Shown: positions 17,035 to 25,415 of the stretch, one piece after another
Position numbering within the stretch: position 1 is the first letter of the stretch
Layout: each line of letters begins with the position of its first letter
Source of the DNA: Phytoactinopolyspora halotolerans
Lineage (GTDB): Bacteria > Actinomycetota > Actinomycetes > Jiangellales > Jiangellaceae
Direction: 5' to 3'
DNA length: 64,000 nt
Assembly: GCF_010550675.1 (NCBI RefSeq)
Contig: NZ_JAAGOA010000012.1
Coordinates: 124,001-188,000 of the forward strand
The notes under the pieces: model-generated
Told to the model about the DNA's origin: nothing
Database searches by the model: none
The model's input: the letters and a program-made list of their open reading frames with translations, nothing else
Made by a program: the position numbers and the translations under genes

Positions 17035-17945
17035 GCATCCTCCAAAGCCATCCGGGCCGCCCCGATCGCGACCGCGTGCGGACCAAGCTCTCCCGGCACC
17101 AGCCGGCATCGCGCATACGGCGCCAGCCGCTCCGCTTCGAAGGCCGTCGACGCGTGCACCATGAGGGACTCTGCCGCCCCGCCGGCCAGGACCACCACAT
17201 CCGGATCCAGCAAGCCGACAACTCCGGCCACTGTCCGCCCGAGCACGTTTCCCGCCCGTTCGAGCACCCGGCGCGCGACCTCATCACCCTGCTGAGCACG
17301 ACGCGCGACGTCCGCTCCGGACGCATCGATGCCGGTCGCCTCCGCGTAGGCCCGGCCGAGCGCGGTGCCGGAAGCCACGGCTTCGAGGTGGCCGGTCCGC
17401 CCGCAGCCACACGGATCCTTGGCGTCGGTGGCGACGACGTGTCCGATATCCAGCCCCGCGCCGCCACGTCCACGGCTGACGACACCCGCGTCGACCAACC
17501 CGCCGCCCACACCTGTGCCTACGGCGGCGAGCAGCACTGTCGAGCAGGCGCGACCGGCACCGACCCACCACTCGCCCAGCGCGGCAGCGTTCACATCGTT
17601 GTCCACCACGGTTCGGCGACCCGTACGGCCGGCAAGCTCGTCGCGTAGCCGCGTTCCCGCCCATCCCGGGAGGCTGGCGGTGGCATAACGAACGACGCCG
17701 GTCGACGGGTCGATCGTGCCCGCACTGCCCACCCCGAGCGGGGCATCCGGGGCAACGTCGAGCTCGGCCACCAGGCGTGCCGCATCGTCCAGCACCGACC
17801 GCGGACCCGACCGCGCGGGCGTGGGAGCTCGCCGCTCGGCGACGACCGTGCCATCGCCGGCGACGAGAGCCGCCAGCAGTTTCGTGCCACCGATGTCCAG
17901 GCCGATGACCGGACGAGACGCGAGGTCAGTAGACATGACCGTCAT
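17031..17945 (-). CDS. nanK: ROK-family sugar kinase, probable N-acetylmannosamine kinase
   Basis: 304 residues. The ATP-binding motif GLDIGGTKLLAAL starts at about 14, and GTGVGGGLV and the ROK zinc motif CGCGRTGHLE follow; the usual third Cys of the zinc site (GCxE) is His, a variant also seen in other actinomycete ROK kinases. The family phosphorylates hexoses or amino sugars. Translational overlap with NanE makes ManNAc the likely substrate. Two ATG starts are possible (17945, 17936); neither has a strong ribosome-binding site. Confidence 0.8.
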   Translation of the reverse strand: MTVMSTDLASRPVIGLDIGGTKLLAALVAGDGTVVAERRAPTPARSGPRSVLDDAARLVAELDVAPDAPLGVGSAGTIDPSTGVVRYATASLPGWAGTRLRDELAGRTGRRTVVDNDVNAAALGEWWVGAGRACSTVLLAAVGTGVGGGLVDAGVVSRGRGGAGLDIGHVVATDAKDPCGCGRTGHLEAVASGTALGRAYAEATGIDASGADVARRAQQGDEVARRVLERAGNVLGRTVAGVVGLLDPDVVVLAGGAAESLMVHASTAFEAERLAPYARCRLVPGELGPHAVAIGAARMALEDA

Positions 17946-17990
17946 CGTCTCAAGGGCCGGTCGGCACTCGCGTCCCGGTATCGCCGCGCA

Positions 17991-18170
17991 TCAGGCGGAT
18001 GGCTGCCGCTCCGAGCCGTCGCTGTCCAGGTCGACGTCCCGCTCGTCGTCGGCCCGCAGGTCGTGCCGTTCGGCGGTGCTCGCGCCCGGGACCGCACACA
18101 CACCATCGACGCATACACCCGCGGTCTCGTCGCCGACGACCACAAGTCCGGAGTACTTCTCATCCGGCAT
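17991..18170 (-). CDS. Small conserved-looking protein with two closely spaced cysteines
   Basis: 59 residues starting at ATG 18170, eight bases after AAGGAG located in the end of the DsbA-type gene; a GTG six bases earlier is too close to that box. The sequence MPDEKYSGLVVVGDETAGVC is followed by VDGVCAVPGA and an acidic tail. The pair of Cys five residues apart, right behind a thiol oxidoreductase gene, hints at a redox or metal link, but I do not recognise a characterised family. Confidence 0.5.
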   Translation of the reverse strand: MPDEKYSGLVVVGDETAGVCVDGVCAVPGASTAERHDLRADDERDVDLDSDGSERQPSA

Positions 18171-18172
18171 GA

Positions 18173-18829
18173 TCACAGCTCCTTCGAGGCGACACGTTCG
18201 AGCACGTCGGTGAAGACGTCGGACGGCTGCGCACCGGAGACTCCGACGCGCTCATCGAACACGTAGAACGGCACACCCCGGATGCCCATCGCGTGCGCCT
18301 GAGCGATGTCGGCGGCGACGTCGTCCGCGTACTTCCCCGACTCCAGCGCATCCCGGGCGGCCGCCAGATCCATCCCGATCTCCTCCGCCAGCGCCACCAG
18401 CTCGTCAACCCGGCCCACGTGCCTGCCCTGCTCGAAGTAGGCCTTGAGCAGCCGCTCCTTCAGGTCGGCTTGCCGGCCCAGGGTCTTGGCATGGTGGAGG
18501 AGTTCGTGCGCCTTGAGCGTCTTGGTGTGTTGGAGGGCGTCGTAGTCGAACGCCAGCCCTTCCTCGGCGGCGAGGGCGGTCATCTGGGTGAGCATCTGCT
18601 CGACCTGCGCGTGCGGCATGCCCTTATGCCGGGCCAGGAAGTCCACCTCGGAGCCGGAGAAGTCCACCGGCGTGTCCGGAGCCAGCTCGAACGAGTGGAA
18701 CTCGATCACCGCCTCCCCGTCGAAGCTCTGCAGCGCTCGCTCCAGCCGGCGCTTGCCGACGTAACACCACGGGCAGGCCACATCGGACCAGATATCGATC
18801 TTGATCGGCGAGTCGGCGGAAGAGTTCAT
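18173..18829 (-). CDS. DsbA-family oxidoreductase, FrnE-like
   Basis: 218 residues with a thioredoxin-fold active site CPWC at 19-22 (DVACPWCYVGKRRLE) and the long helical insert of the FrnE/2-hydroxychromene isomerase branch; a late cis-Pro loop reads GIRGVPFYVFDE. FrnE-like proteins are cytoplasmic thiol-disulfide oxidoreductases linked to polyketide tailoring or oxidative stress. No signal peptide is present. The ATG at 18829 is chosen because the fold begins right after it; the longer frame upstream is Arg-rich and unlike the family. Stop and next start overlap closely (TGA/ATG region at 18170-18176). Confidence 0.85.
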   Translation of the reverse strand: MNSSADSPIKIDIWSDVACPWCYVGKRRLERALQSFDGEAVIEFHSFELAPDTPVDFSGSEVDFLARHKGMPHAQVEQMLTQMTALAAEEGLAFDYDALQHTKTLKAHELLHHAKTLGRQADLKERLLKAYFEQGRHVGRVDELVALAEEIGMDLAAARDALESGKYADDVAADIAQAHAMGIRGVPFYVFDERVGVSGAQPSDVFTDVLERVASKEL

Positions 18830-18900
18830 ATGGATACTCAACCGCCGTACCGGACGCCGCATTCCGCGCCGGCGAGCGGACGGGCGGTGCGCGCTTGTCC

Positions 18901-19794
18901 TCACGTGGCGAGCACGGCCAGCGTGCGGTCCTTCTCCTCCGCCGACCCGACCGGGGTCGCGAGGAACTCGGTGACTCCGACATCTGCGAACCGCTGGATC
19001 GCACGCCGCACGGTGGCCTCGTCACCGGCGATGACGGTGTCGCCCGGACCTGCCATGCCTTGCAGCTCGAAGATCGCACGGTAGCTGGGTAGCTCTCCCG
19101 CCGCCTTCAGCTCGTCGCTCACGCGCGCACGGACGCCGTCGGGATCGTCGGTCACGCACACCGGCGCCTGCGCCACGACCTCCGGCGACGCGCGACCGGC
19201 CCGCTCGGCGGCCCGCAGCAGCGAAGGCAGCAGCCGCTCCCCCAGCGCACGCGGACCCGCCCATGTGGTGATGACGCCGTCGGCCAGCTCTCCGGTCAGC
19301 TCCAACATCCGCGGGCCCAAGGCGGACACCAGCACCGTCGGCGGCTGTGCACCCGGCAGGTCCAGCTGACCGGCGGCGGTCCAATGCTCGCCGCGGTAGT
19401 CCACCGGTTCGCCACGAAGCAACGGCATCAGCGCGGACAGGTACTCGCGCATGTTCCGTGCCGGTGCGGTGAACGGCCGGCCGTACTGACCCTCGATGAT
19501 GGGCGCGTGGCTCGGACCGAGCCCCAACGCCAGGCGCCCGCCGCTTGCCGCCTGAATGGTGAGCGCCTGCGCCGCCAAGGCCAGCGGGTGCCGCGGGTAC
19601 GTCCGCACGATCGCGGTACCGAGCCGCACCTCGGGCACCTCTCGCGCGATGACAGCGAGCACCGTCAGCGGATCCCAGGTACCCACCTCCCCGAACCACA
19701 ACGTCGCATATCCCGTTTTCCCGGCGCTTCGCGCCGCCGTCGTGATCTCCGGCATGCTCAGTCCCGAGATGTCCAGCCAGGTTCCAATCCGCAC
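18901..19794 (-). CDS. LLM-class (F420-dependent type) oxidoreductase
   Basis: About 297 residues of a luciferase-like TIM barrel: TLWFGEVGTWDPLT, RLGTAIVRTYPRHPLALA and GRLALGLGPSHAPI are hallmarks of the actinobacterial TIGR03620-like group, usually using coenzyme F420 or FMN. The GTG at 19794 follows GGAGG by six bases and gives the expected N-terminus VRIGTWLDISG. It is transcribed away from the LysR gene at 19928, a common arrangement in which the LysR protein controls the enzyme gene. Substrate unknown. Confidence 0.85.
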   Translation of the reverse strand: MRIGTWLDISGLSMPEITTAARSAGKTGYATLWFGEVGTWDPLTVLAVIAREVPEVRLGTAIVRTYPRHPLALAAQALTIQAASGGRLALGLGPSHAPIIEGQYGRPFTAPARNMREYLSALMPLLRGEPVDYRGEHWTAAGQLDLPGAQPPTVLVSALGPRMLELTGELADGVITTWAGPRALGERLLPSLLRAAERAGRASPEVVAQAPVCVTDDPDGVRARVSDELKAAGELPSYRAIFELQGMAGPGDTVIAGDEATVRRAIQRFADVGVTEFLATPVGSAEEKDRTLAVLAT

Positions 19795-19892
19795 CGCTGT
19801 CCTCCGTGTCCTCGATCCCTTACGTGTCACTCGCTAGTGAAGCGGACGGAATGCGGCGCACCAAGATTCAGTTGTCCCGTGCAGCGATAACG

Positions 19893-19902
19893 GATCATGA
19901 TC
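19893..19902. promoter_or_regulatory. Palindrome in the LLM/LysR divergent promoter
   Basis: GATCATGATC is a perfect 10-bp palindrome 26 bp before the LysR GTG, in the 133-bp divergent region. A second inverted repeat, TCACT and AGTGA with a 4-base spacer, lies about 65 bp further left. Either could be an operator for the LysR protein. Inference from position only. Confidence 0.35.
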
Positions 19903-19927
19903 GTCTGACGTGAGAGGGGGCCCAGGC

Positions 19928-20863
19928 GTGGAACTGCGCCAGTTGCGGTACTTCGTGACGGTCGCCGAGGAACTGCACTTCGGCCGGGCTGCGGAACGCC
20001 TGCATATCGTCCAGCCCGCCGTCAGCCAACAGGTTCGGCGTCTGGAGCGGGAGCTCGGAGTGACGCTGCTGGACCGGTCACCGCGGCAGGTACGACTCAC
20101 CCGCCATGGTGAGCGGCTGCTCCCTGAGGCCCGTGCCGCGATCGCCGCCGCGGACCGAGTCTCCGCCGTCGCGGCCGGGCTATCCACCGCCGGCCGCTGC
20201 GTCCTGAAGATCGGCACGGGTCCCGGCCTGAGCGGGCGGCTGGTCCGAGGCCTGGAAGCACTGCGCCGGCTGGTACCGGAGACCGAAGTCGAGATCGACA
20301 GTCGTCCGGTCGCCGAGCAGCTCGAGGCAGTGCGCACCGGCGAACTCGACGTCGCTCTCGTCCGTGCCGGCGACGACAGCCCCCTGGTGGACGCGCAGAC
20401 GCTACGTTCGACACCGCTGTGGCGGGAACCGGTCCAGGTCGCCATCACAGCCGCACATCCGCTGGCGAACGGCGTCTCGGTACGGCTCGACCAGCTGGCA
20501 GCCGTGCCGGCCCGGATGCCGCGTGACACGTGCGATCCGCTCATCCGCGGATTCTTCCTGGACGCCTGCCGCCGCGCCGGTTTCGAACCGCGGGTAGGCC
20601 GCCCCGCAGGCGCACTGCACGACACGCTGCTGGAGCTCGGCGCCGGATCACCCGCGTGGACGTTCGTCTACGGCGACGCCGCGGGCCTGGCCGGCACCGA
20701 TCGAGTCGCGGTCCTCCCGGTCGAGCCGGTGCCGACGATCACCGGCTCGCTGATCACCTCCGCCACCAGGTCGACCGCGTGCGTCGAGGTCTTGCGGCAC
20801 GCCTTCTCCACCGGTCAGCCCGCGCTTCCGGCCCCCGCGCTTACGGCCCCCGTGGTCTCGTAG
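19928..20863 (+). CDS. LysR-family transcriptional regulator
   Basis: 311 residues: winged helix-turn-helix at 1-60 (LRYFVTVAEELHFGRAAERL, then VSQQVRRLERELG) and a LysR substrate-binding domain from about 90. GTG 19928 gives the exact family N-terminus (VELRQLRYF) behind GAGAGGGGG; the upstream GTG at 19910 is less suitable. Divergent orientation and a shared 133-bp promoter region point to control of the LLM oxidoreductase gene. The C-terminus ends in a Pro/Ala-rich tail. Confidence 0.9.
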   Translation: MELRQLRYFVTVAEELHFGRAAERLHIVQPAVSQQVRRLERELGVTLLDRSPRQVRLTRHGERLLPEARAAIAAADRVSAVAAGLSTAGRCVLKIGTGPGLSGRLVRGLEALRRLVPETEVEIDSRPVAEQLEAVRTGELDVALVRAGDDSPLVDAQTLRSTPLWREPVQVAITAAHPLANGVSVRLDQLAAVPARMPRDTCDPLIRGFFLDACRRAGFEPRVGRPAGALHDTLLELGAGSPAWTFVYGDAAGLAGTDRVAVLPVEPVPTITGSLITSATRSTACVEVLRHAFSTGQPALPAPALTAPVVS

Positions 20864-20873
20864 CCGAGCTCGA

Positions 20874-20917
20874 TGAAGACGAGTTTGTGGCGTCAGAACC
20901 CACCAATCTCGTCTTCA
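20874..20917. terminator. Strong hairpin between convergent genes
   Basis: TGAAGACGAG (20874-20883) pairs perfectly with CTCGTCTTCA (20908-20917), and a further six pairs (TTG and TGG against CCA and CAA, with one mismatch and one bulge) extend the stem inward. It starts 11 bp after the LysR stop and lies 50 bp before the end of the convergent DUF559 frame. No T-run follows, as is common in GC-rich actinomycetes. Probably a bidirectional terminator. Confidence 0.6.
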
Positions 20918-20966
20918 CCAAACGGCGCGGCCGTGGTTGACCTAGCCGAGGGCGGCGAGGTCGGAC

Positions 20967-21575
20967 CTAACCGAGTTCTGCCGCACGGTAGGCGGCCTCG
21001 ATCTCGGCCAGTAGGCCGGCAGGGTCCTCCCGGATCCGCTGTGGCGTCACCGGCAGCACGCGCCATCCGAGCCTGGCGTACTCGGCGCGGCGACGCTCGG
21101 TCCGGCCGGGCGCGTCGCCGAACCCGTGGAAGGACCGTGAGTCGACCTCGATGACGAGCCTTACCTCGGGCCAGCACGCGTCGGGATAGATGCCGCGCGC
21201 ACCGGGCAGCGGACGATTCCAGCGCGGCTCCGGCAGGAGCGAACTGGAAGCGATCAGATCCCGCAACTCGCACTCGGGCGCCGAACGACACCCAGCCCGC
21301 AGGTCCTGCAGGACGCGGCGCGGGAGCGCCGTATGCCGGCGACCTGCCTCGTCGAGCGCCTTCACCAGGTCATCGAGAGAACAGGCGTGGCGTTGCACCG
21401 CTTCGCACATCAGCGCGCGCACGTTCCGGAGCGCCTGCGCCTCGTGCGAGCGACCGTTCCGGCACGCCGGGCATCCGTGCTGTTGTGCGCATGTCGGTGT
21501 CCAATCGGCGGGCAAGATCCGCGGCTTGGTGATGGTGTCGATCACCGCATGCGCCGTCGGTGCTACCGGGATCAC
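20967..21575 (-). pseudogene. N-terminally truncated DUF559 (Vsr-like endonuclease fold) protein
   Basis: 202 residues. The C-terminal half carries the DUF559 core (RLVIEVDSRSFHG, then RAEYARLGWRVLPVTP), related to very-short-patch-repair-type nucleases. In this actinobacterial family an N-terminal AbiEi-like domain of roughly 80-100 residues comes first; here the frame begins in the middle (IPVAPTAHAVID) at a GTG placed directly after an in-frame TGA and with no ribosome-binding site. I see no remainder of the N-terminal domain upstream. Most likely a decaying gene; if translated it would be a partial protein. A Cys-rich insert (CAQQHGCPACRNG) may be a metal-binding knuckle. Confidence 0.5.
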
Positions 21576-21844
21576 TCAAGGTGATCGCCCAGCGCGACCT
21601 CGCCGCCTGAGCGACCTCGCCCCGCATGAGCGACGGCGCCACCAGCTACGGTTCCGACGCCACCAGCCATGACGGCGCCACCGGCCATGGCGTCGGAACG
21701 CGTCCACTCGGTCGAGGCGCGGCGCGTCCGGCGATAGCCCTCGGGGTAGCGAGTCGCTCATACGCGCGCCGACAGCCGCTCCGCGACGCCGAGCCCATCA
21801 GAACAGAAGATCCAGCCTGTGGTACTAGGCGCCCGCCCAGGTGC
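21576..21844. other. Gap without a recognised gene
   Basis: 269 bp between the DUF559 remnant and the next leftward gene. It contains imperfect copies of a GCGCCACCAGC/GGCC motif (about 21629-21690) and two similar GCGACCTCGCC blocks (21592-21620). No coding region is supported; overlapping open frames are Arg- and Ser-rich shadows. Confidence 0.5.
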
Positions 21845-22177
21845 TCAGACGGAGAGCAGCCGATCGAAGAACGTCCGATAGCGCTGCAACGCCTGGCGCA
21901 AGTCCTCGGTCGAAGGCTCACGGCCAGCGGACCACTCCCCTTCGAGCCGTTCCCTTTCCTCGTCGAAGGTACTCCTGAGCCGGTCCAGCACGTCCTCGAC
22001 CAGCTCACGCGCTTCTTGCACCGCCCGCCGGGGGTCATCGACGAACGCCGACTGGGCGTCGTGCCAGCGTCGATGCAACTCGTCCACGCCGTCGACGAGG
22101 CCGGGTCCTTCTCCGGTCTCGCTCTCCGCCACCGCTTCGACCGGCGAGGTGGCCGGGTAGTCGTCTTCCGGTCTCAT
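21845..22177 (-). CDS. Small soluble protein related to its upstream neighbour
   Basis: 110 residues, acidic and predicted helical. Its core (RRWHDAQSAFVDDPRRAV, then LRQALQRYRTFFDRLL) matches the corresponding parts of the membrane-anchored protein encoded just upstream (ADWEVIQGQFVDEPGPAV, LREAFVHYRALFDKMI). So it appears to be a soluble, shortened paralogue. Start ATG overlaps the upstream stop (ATGA). I do not know the function; similar pairs occur in other actinomycetes. Confidence 0.7.
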   Translation of the reverse strand: MRPEDDYPATSPVEAVAESETGEGPGLVDGVDELHRRWHDAQSAFVDDPRRAVQEARELVEDVLDRLRSTFDEERERLEGEWSAGREPSTEDLRQALQRYRTFFDRLLSV

Positions 22178-22863
22178 CGCGGGCGGTCCCCTCGGTGCAA
22201 TCCGTGCGACTGTTCCCGGGTCTCGCCGTCCCGCGAGCGCCCTTCCGCTTCCGTGGTGCGGTTCCCGGCGTCCGACGCCGTCCGATCGCCGGTGTCCGAC
22301 GCCGTCCGGCCGGAGGCATCGCGGTCGGTGTCCGAACGGTCGTCATGGATCATCTTGTCGAACAGGGCGCGATAATGGACGAACGCCTCGCGCAGTTCCT
22401 CGGTCGTCGCCTGCGGACCCATGCGCCGCACGGCGTTGGCCTTCCGATAATGGTCGACGATCTCCGGGTAGTCGGCCGAGACCATGTCCGCCCGCTCGAC
22501 GAAGTCGTCCACCGGGTAGCCACGCTCGGCCATCACGGTGACGATCAGATCGTCGGCGGCGGCCACGGCCGGCCCCGGTTCGTCGACGAACTGGCCCTGG
22601 ATCACCTCCCAATCCGCCGCGTACCGGCGCTGCGAGTCCGGGGAGAGCGGCACCACCTCGACCCGGTCCCGACGGTCCGCGATGTCATCCAACTCGGCTT
22701 CGGCGTCCCGGCGATCACGTGTGCCTTCGACCGCCCGGTCATACTCCGGGCCGAACCGCTTCTTCAGCTGGGCGGAACGCCGACGGGTCACGATCACATA
22801 CGTGACCGCCGCGACGACGAGCACGACCAGCACCAGCAGGACGATCCACATCCACGTGTCCAT
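22174..22863 (-). CDS. Membrane-anchored protein with a WxxxQxxFVD repeat domain
   Basis: 229 residues: one N-terminal membrane helix (about 4-24), a charged stretch, a helical domain at 75-165, and a Thr/Asp/Arg-rich tail in which ASDTGDRT and ASDAGNRT are near repeats. The ATG at 22863 is preceded by AAAGGA. The much longer open frame upstream has no family support. It is transcribed divergently from the Mrp operon. Function unknown; the domain shared with the next gene suggests partners in one complex or signalling role. Confidence 0.7.
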   Translation of the reverse strand: MDTWMWIVLLVLVVLVVAAVTYVIVTRRRSAQLKKRFGPEYDRAVEGTRDRRDAEAELDDIADRRDRVEVVPLSPDSQRRYAADWEVIQGQFVDEPGPAVAAADDLIVTVMAERGYPVDDFVERADMVSADYPEIVDHYRKANAVRRMGPQATTEELREAFVHYRALFDKMIHDDRSDTDRDASGRTASDTGDRTASDAGNRTTEAEGRSRDGETREQSHGLHRGDRPR

Positions 22864-22962
22864 GGCTTCCTTTCTTGTGAGCCGCCTCCGGCCCACCGCC
22901 GGAGCGCATACCCCGCCAGACCCGAACAAAACCGCCCACATCGCCCAAGGCAGGTGAATGCC

Positions 22963-22979
22963 GCGGCCGCACCGGCCGC
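22963..22979. promoter_or_regulatory. Inverted repeat in the divergent region before mrpA
   Basis: GCGGCCG and CGGCCGC form a perfect 7-bp inverted repeat around a 3-base spacer, midway in the 176-bp region between two divergent starts (22863 and 23040). It could be an operator or part of a leader structure. No further evidence. Confidence 0.3.
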
Positions 22980-23039
22980 AGGCCGAGCACGGTTGCCGTT
23001 CCGTTTGGCGAGAACGGTTGCGGGTATGGCCGCTTCTAC

Positions 23040-25415
23040 ATGGTCGCGCTGCTCGCCCTGCACCTCCTTGCGGCCGTGGCGGTCTGGCGACTGTCACGGC
23101 ACATCGGCGCCCGTTCAGCTCTGATCGGGGCCATCGCCCCCGCCGTGACATTGGGCTGGCTGCTCTACCAGGCGCCGGATGTGCTCGACGGGCGGCCCAC
23201 GGCAACCACCATGACCTGGGCACCCGAACTGGGGTTGAGCCTGCCGCTCCGGCTCGACGGCCTCGCACTCCTGACCGCCATGGTCATCGCCGCCGTCGGA
23301 ATGCTGGTGCTGCAGTACTCCCGCCACTATCTGGCCGGTCGGCACGACGGCCTGGCCAGGCTGCTGGTGGTGCTCGTCCTCTTCGCCGGGTCGATGCTCG
23401 GGCTGGTCCTCGCCGACCACGTGCTCGCGCTGTACGTGTTCTGGGAACTGACCACTGTCTGCTCGTTCCTGCTGATCGGCGCCGCGGACCGGGAGAGCCG
23501 CCGGGCCGCGATGCAGGCCCTGGTGGTCACCAGCGGCGGTGGCTTCGCGATGCTGCTGGGACTGCTCATGCTCGGCGAGCAGGCCGGCGACTACCGGATA
23601 TCCGCCATCCTGGCCGCGCCTCCGTCCGGCCCGTGGGTGGAGGCCGCACTGGTCCTGATCCTGGTCAGCGCCGTCGCCAAATCCGCTCAGGTCCCGCTGA
23701 CCGGCTGGCTCTCCGCCGCGATGGTGGCGCCCACCCCGGTCAGCGCGTACCTGCACGCCGCGGCGATGGTGAAGGCCGGCGTCTACCTGGTGGCCCGGTT
23801 CGCACCGGCATTCGAGGCGACGGCCGCCTGGCGGCCGATCGTGATCGTCGTCGGTCTGACCACGCTGATCGGCTCCGGCTGGTGGGCGCTGACCCAGCAC
23901 GATCTCAAACGGCTGCTCGCCTTCGGCACCGCCAGCCAGCTCGGCCTGATGTTCGTGCTGCTCGGGGCGGGAACCCGTACCGCCGCTCTGGCCGGAGCGA
24001 CGATGCTGCTCGCGCACGCGGCGTTCAAGTCCACGCTGTTCCTGGTGGTCGGCGCGATCGAGCATGAGGCCGGCACCCGCGACCGGCGTGATCTGTCCGG
24101 TGTGCGACACACCGCGCCGGCTCTGGTCGCCGTCGCCGCAGTGGCGTGCGTCTCGATGGCAGGGCTGCCGCCGACCCTCGGCTATCTGGGCAAGGAAGCC
24201 GCCTACGAGGCGTTCGTCGAGCCCTACCCGGCCGGCGAGTGGATCCTCGCGGGCATGGTCGCCGGGTCGGCGCTGACCGTCGCCTACACCCTGCGGTTCC
24301 TCGCCTCGCTGCTGGTGGACCGGGACGCCGACAGATTTCCGGCGCGGGCTCCCGGACCGGGCTTCACCGCCGCGCCCGCCGTGCTCAGCGGCGCCGGTCT
24401 GGCCCTGGGCCTGGCACCGCCGGTGGCCGACGACCTCGCCCGGCTGCACGCCCGCGCCTACAGCGCCACCGCCGACACCCACTACGAGCTGGCGCTCTGG
24501 CATGGTTTCACGCCGGCGCTGGCGCTCTCCGTCGTCACGGTCGCGCTCGGCGTCGCGGTGTTCATGGCGACGCACGTCCTCGTCCCGCGTGCCCGCTCCT
24601 TCGGCGGCACGGTAGCGGTCTCCGACCGGGCGTCGACGGCGAGCGCAGCCCTGGCCTCGGCGATCCGCACGGCGATCACCCGCACGCACACCGGTTCGCT
24701 GCCCCGCTACACGGCGATCGTGCTCCTCAGCGTCCTCGTCGTGCCCACCGCGGCGATGCTCGCCGACGACGTCTCACTCGCCTCCATCCGGCTGTGGGAC
24801 CGGACCTCGCAAGGCCTGGTGGGCGCCGCCACCATCGCCGCCTGCATCGCCGCGGCCGCGATTCGGCACCGGATCACCGCGATCCTGCTGGTCTCCGCCG
24901 TCGGATACCTGGTGGCCGTGCTGTTCGCCATCCACGGCGCGCCCGAGCTGGCCCTCACCCAGGTGCTCGTGGAGACCCTCACGGTACTGGTGATCCTGCT
25001 CGTCCTCCGCCGGAGCTCGGAACGTGCCGCCGCGTCGCCGCCGCTGCGCCAGAGCGGCCGGGCCGCGGTGGCCTTGGCGGTCGGCGCGGCCATGACGGTC
25101 GTCGCGCTGGCCGTCACCTCCAACCACACCCCGTCGCGGGTGGTGGACGACTTCTTCACCGCCACCGAGGAGGCCGGCGCCTCGAACGTGGTGAACACCG
25201 TGCTCACCGACGTCCGTGCGCTGGACACCATCGGCGAGGTCACCGTCTTGACGGTCACCGCCACCGGCGTCGTCAGCCTCGTGCTGGTCCGGCGCCGGAC
25301 CGGAGGACCTCCCCGGCCCACCGACACCAGACACAACGACACCAGACACAGCGGCACCAGACACAGCGGCACCAGACACAGCGACGACGACGCGACATCC
25401 GCCGAGGAACGATGA
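23040..25415 (+). CDS. mnhA: Mrp-type Na+/H+ antiporter subunit A
   Basis: 791 residues, some twenty membrane helices, related to NuoL. The helix-5 glutamate needed for ion transfer is present (YVFWELTTVCSFLL, near 136-138), as are GKSAQVPLTGWLSAAM-like Lys and the AAAMVKAG helix. The C-terminal MrpA domain (residues 570-700) is included. The complex exchanges Na+ for H+ across the membrane and sets internal pH. ATG 23040 is used; the ribosome-binding site is weak. The C-terminus carries four copies of a five-residue DTRHS-like repeat. First gene of a compact seven-gene operon. Confidence 0.9.
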   Translation: MVALLALHLLAAVAVWRLSRHIGARSALIGAIAPAVTLGWLLYQAPDVLDGRPTATTMTWAPELGLSLPLRLDGLALLTAMVIAAVGMLVLQYSRHYLAGRHDGLARLLVVLVLFAGSMLGLVLADHVLALYVFWELTTVCSFLLIGAADRESRRAAMQALVVTSGGGFAMLLGLLMLGEQAGDYRISAILAAPPSGPWVEAALVLILVSAVAKSAQVPLTGWLSAAMVAPTPVSAYLHAAAMVKAGVYLVARFAPAFEATAAWRPIVIVVGLTTLIGSGWWALTQHDLKRLLAFGTASQLGLMFVLLGAGTRTAALAGATMLLAHAAFKSTLFLVVGAIEHEAGTRDRRDLSGVRHTAPALVAVAAVACVSMAGLPPTLGYLGKEAAYEAFVEPYPAGEWILAGMVAGSALTVAYTLRFLASLLVDRDADRFPARAPGPGFTAAPAVLSGAGLALGLAPPVADDLARLHARAYSATADTHYELALWHGFTPALALSVVTVALGVAVFMATHVLVPRARSFGGTVAVSDRASTASAALASAIRTAITRTHTGSLPRYTAIVLLSVLVVPTAAMLADDVSLASIRLWDRTSQGLVGAATIAACIAAAAIRHRITAILLVSAVGYLVAVLFAIHGAPELALTQVLVETLTVLVILLVLRRSSERAAASPPLRQSGRAAVALAVGAAMTVVALAVTSNHTPSRVVDDFFTATEEAGASNVVNTVLTDVRALDTIGEVTVLTVTATGVVSLVLVRRRTGGPPRPTDTRHNDTRHSGTRHSGTRHSDDDATSAEER
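25323..25382 (+). repeat. 15-bp tandem repeat, four copies, in the mnhA 3' end
   Basis: Four 15-bp units (core CACCAGACACA) encode DTRHN, DTRHS, GTRHS, GTRHS at the very C-terminus of the MnhA subunit, after the last membrane helix. The near-identity at DNA level suggests recent expansion; the tail is probably cytoplasmic and tolerant of length change. Confidence 0.85.
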
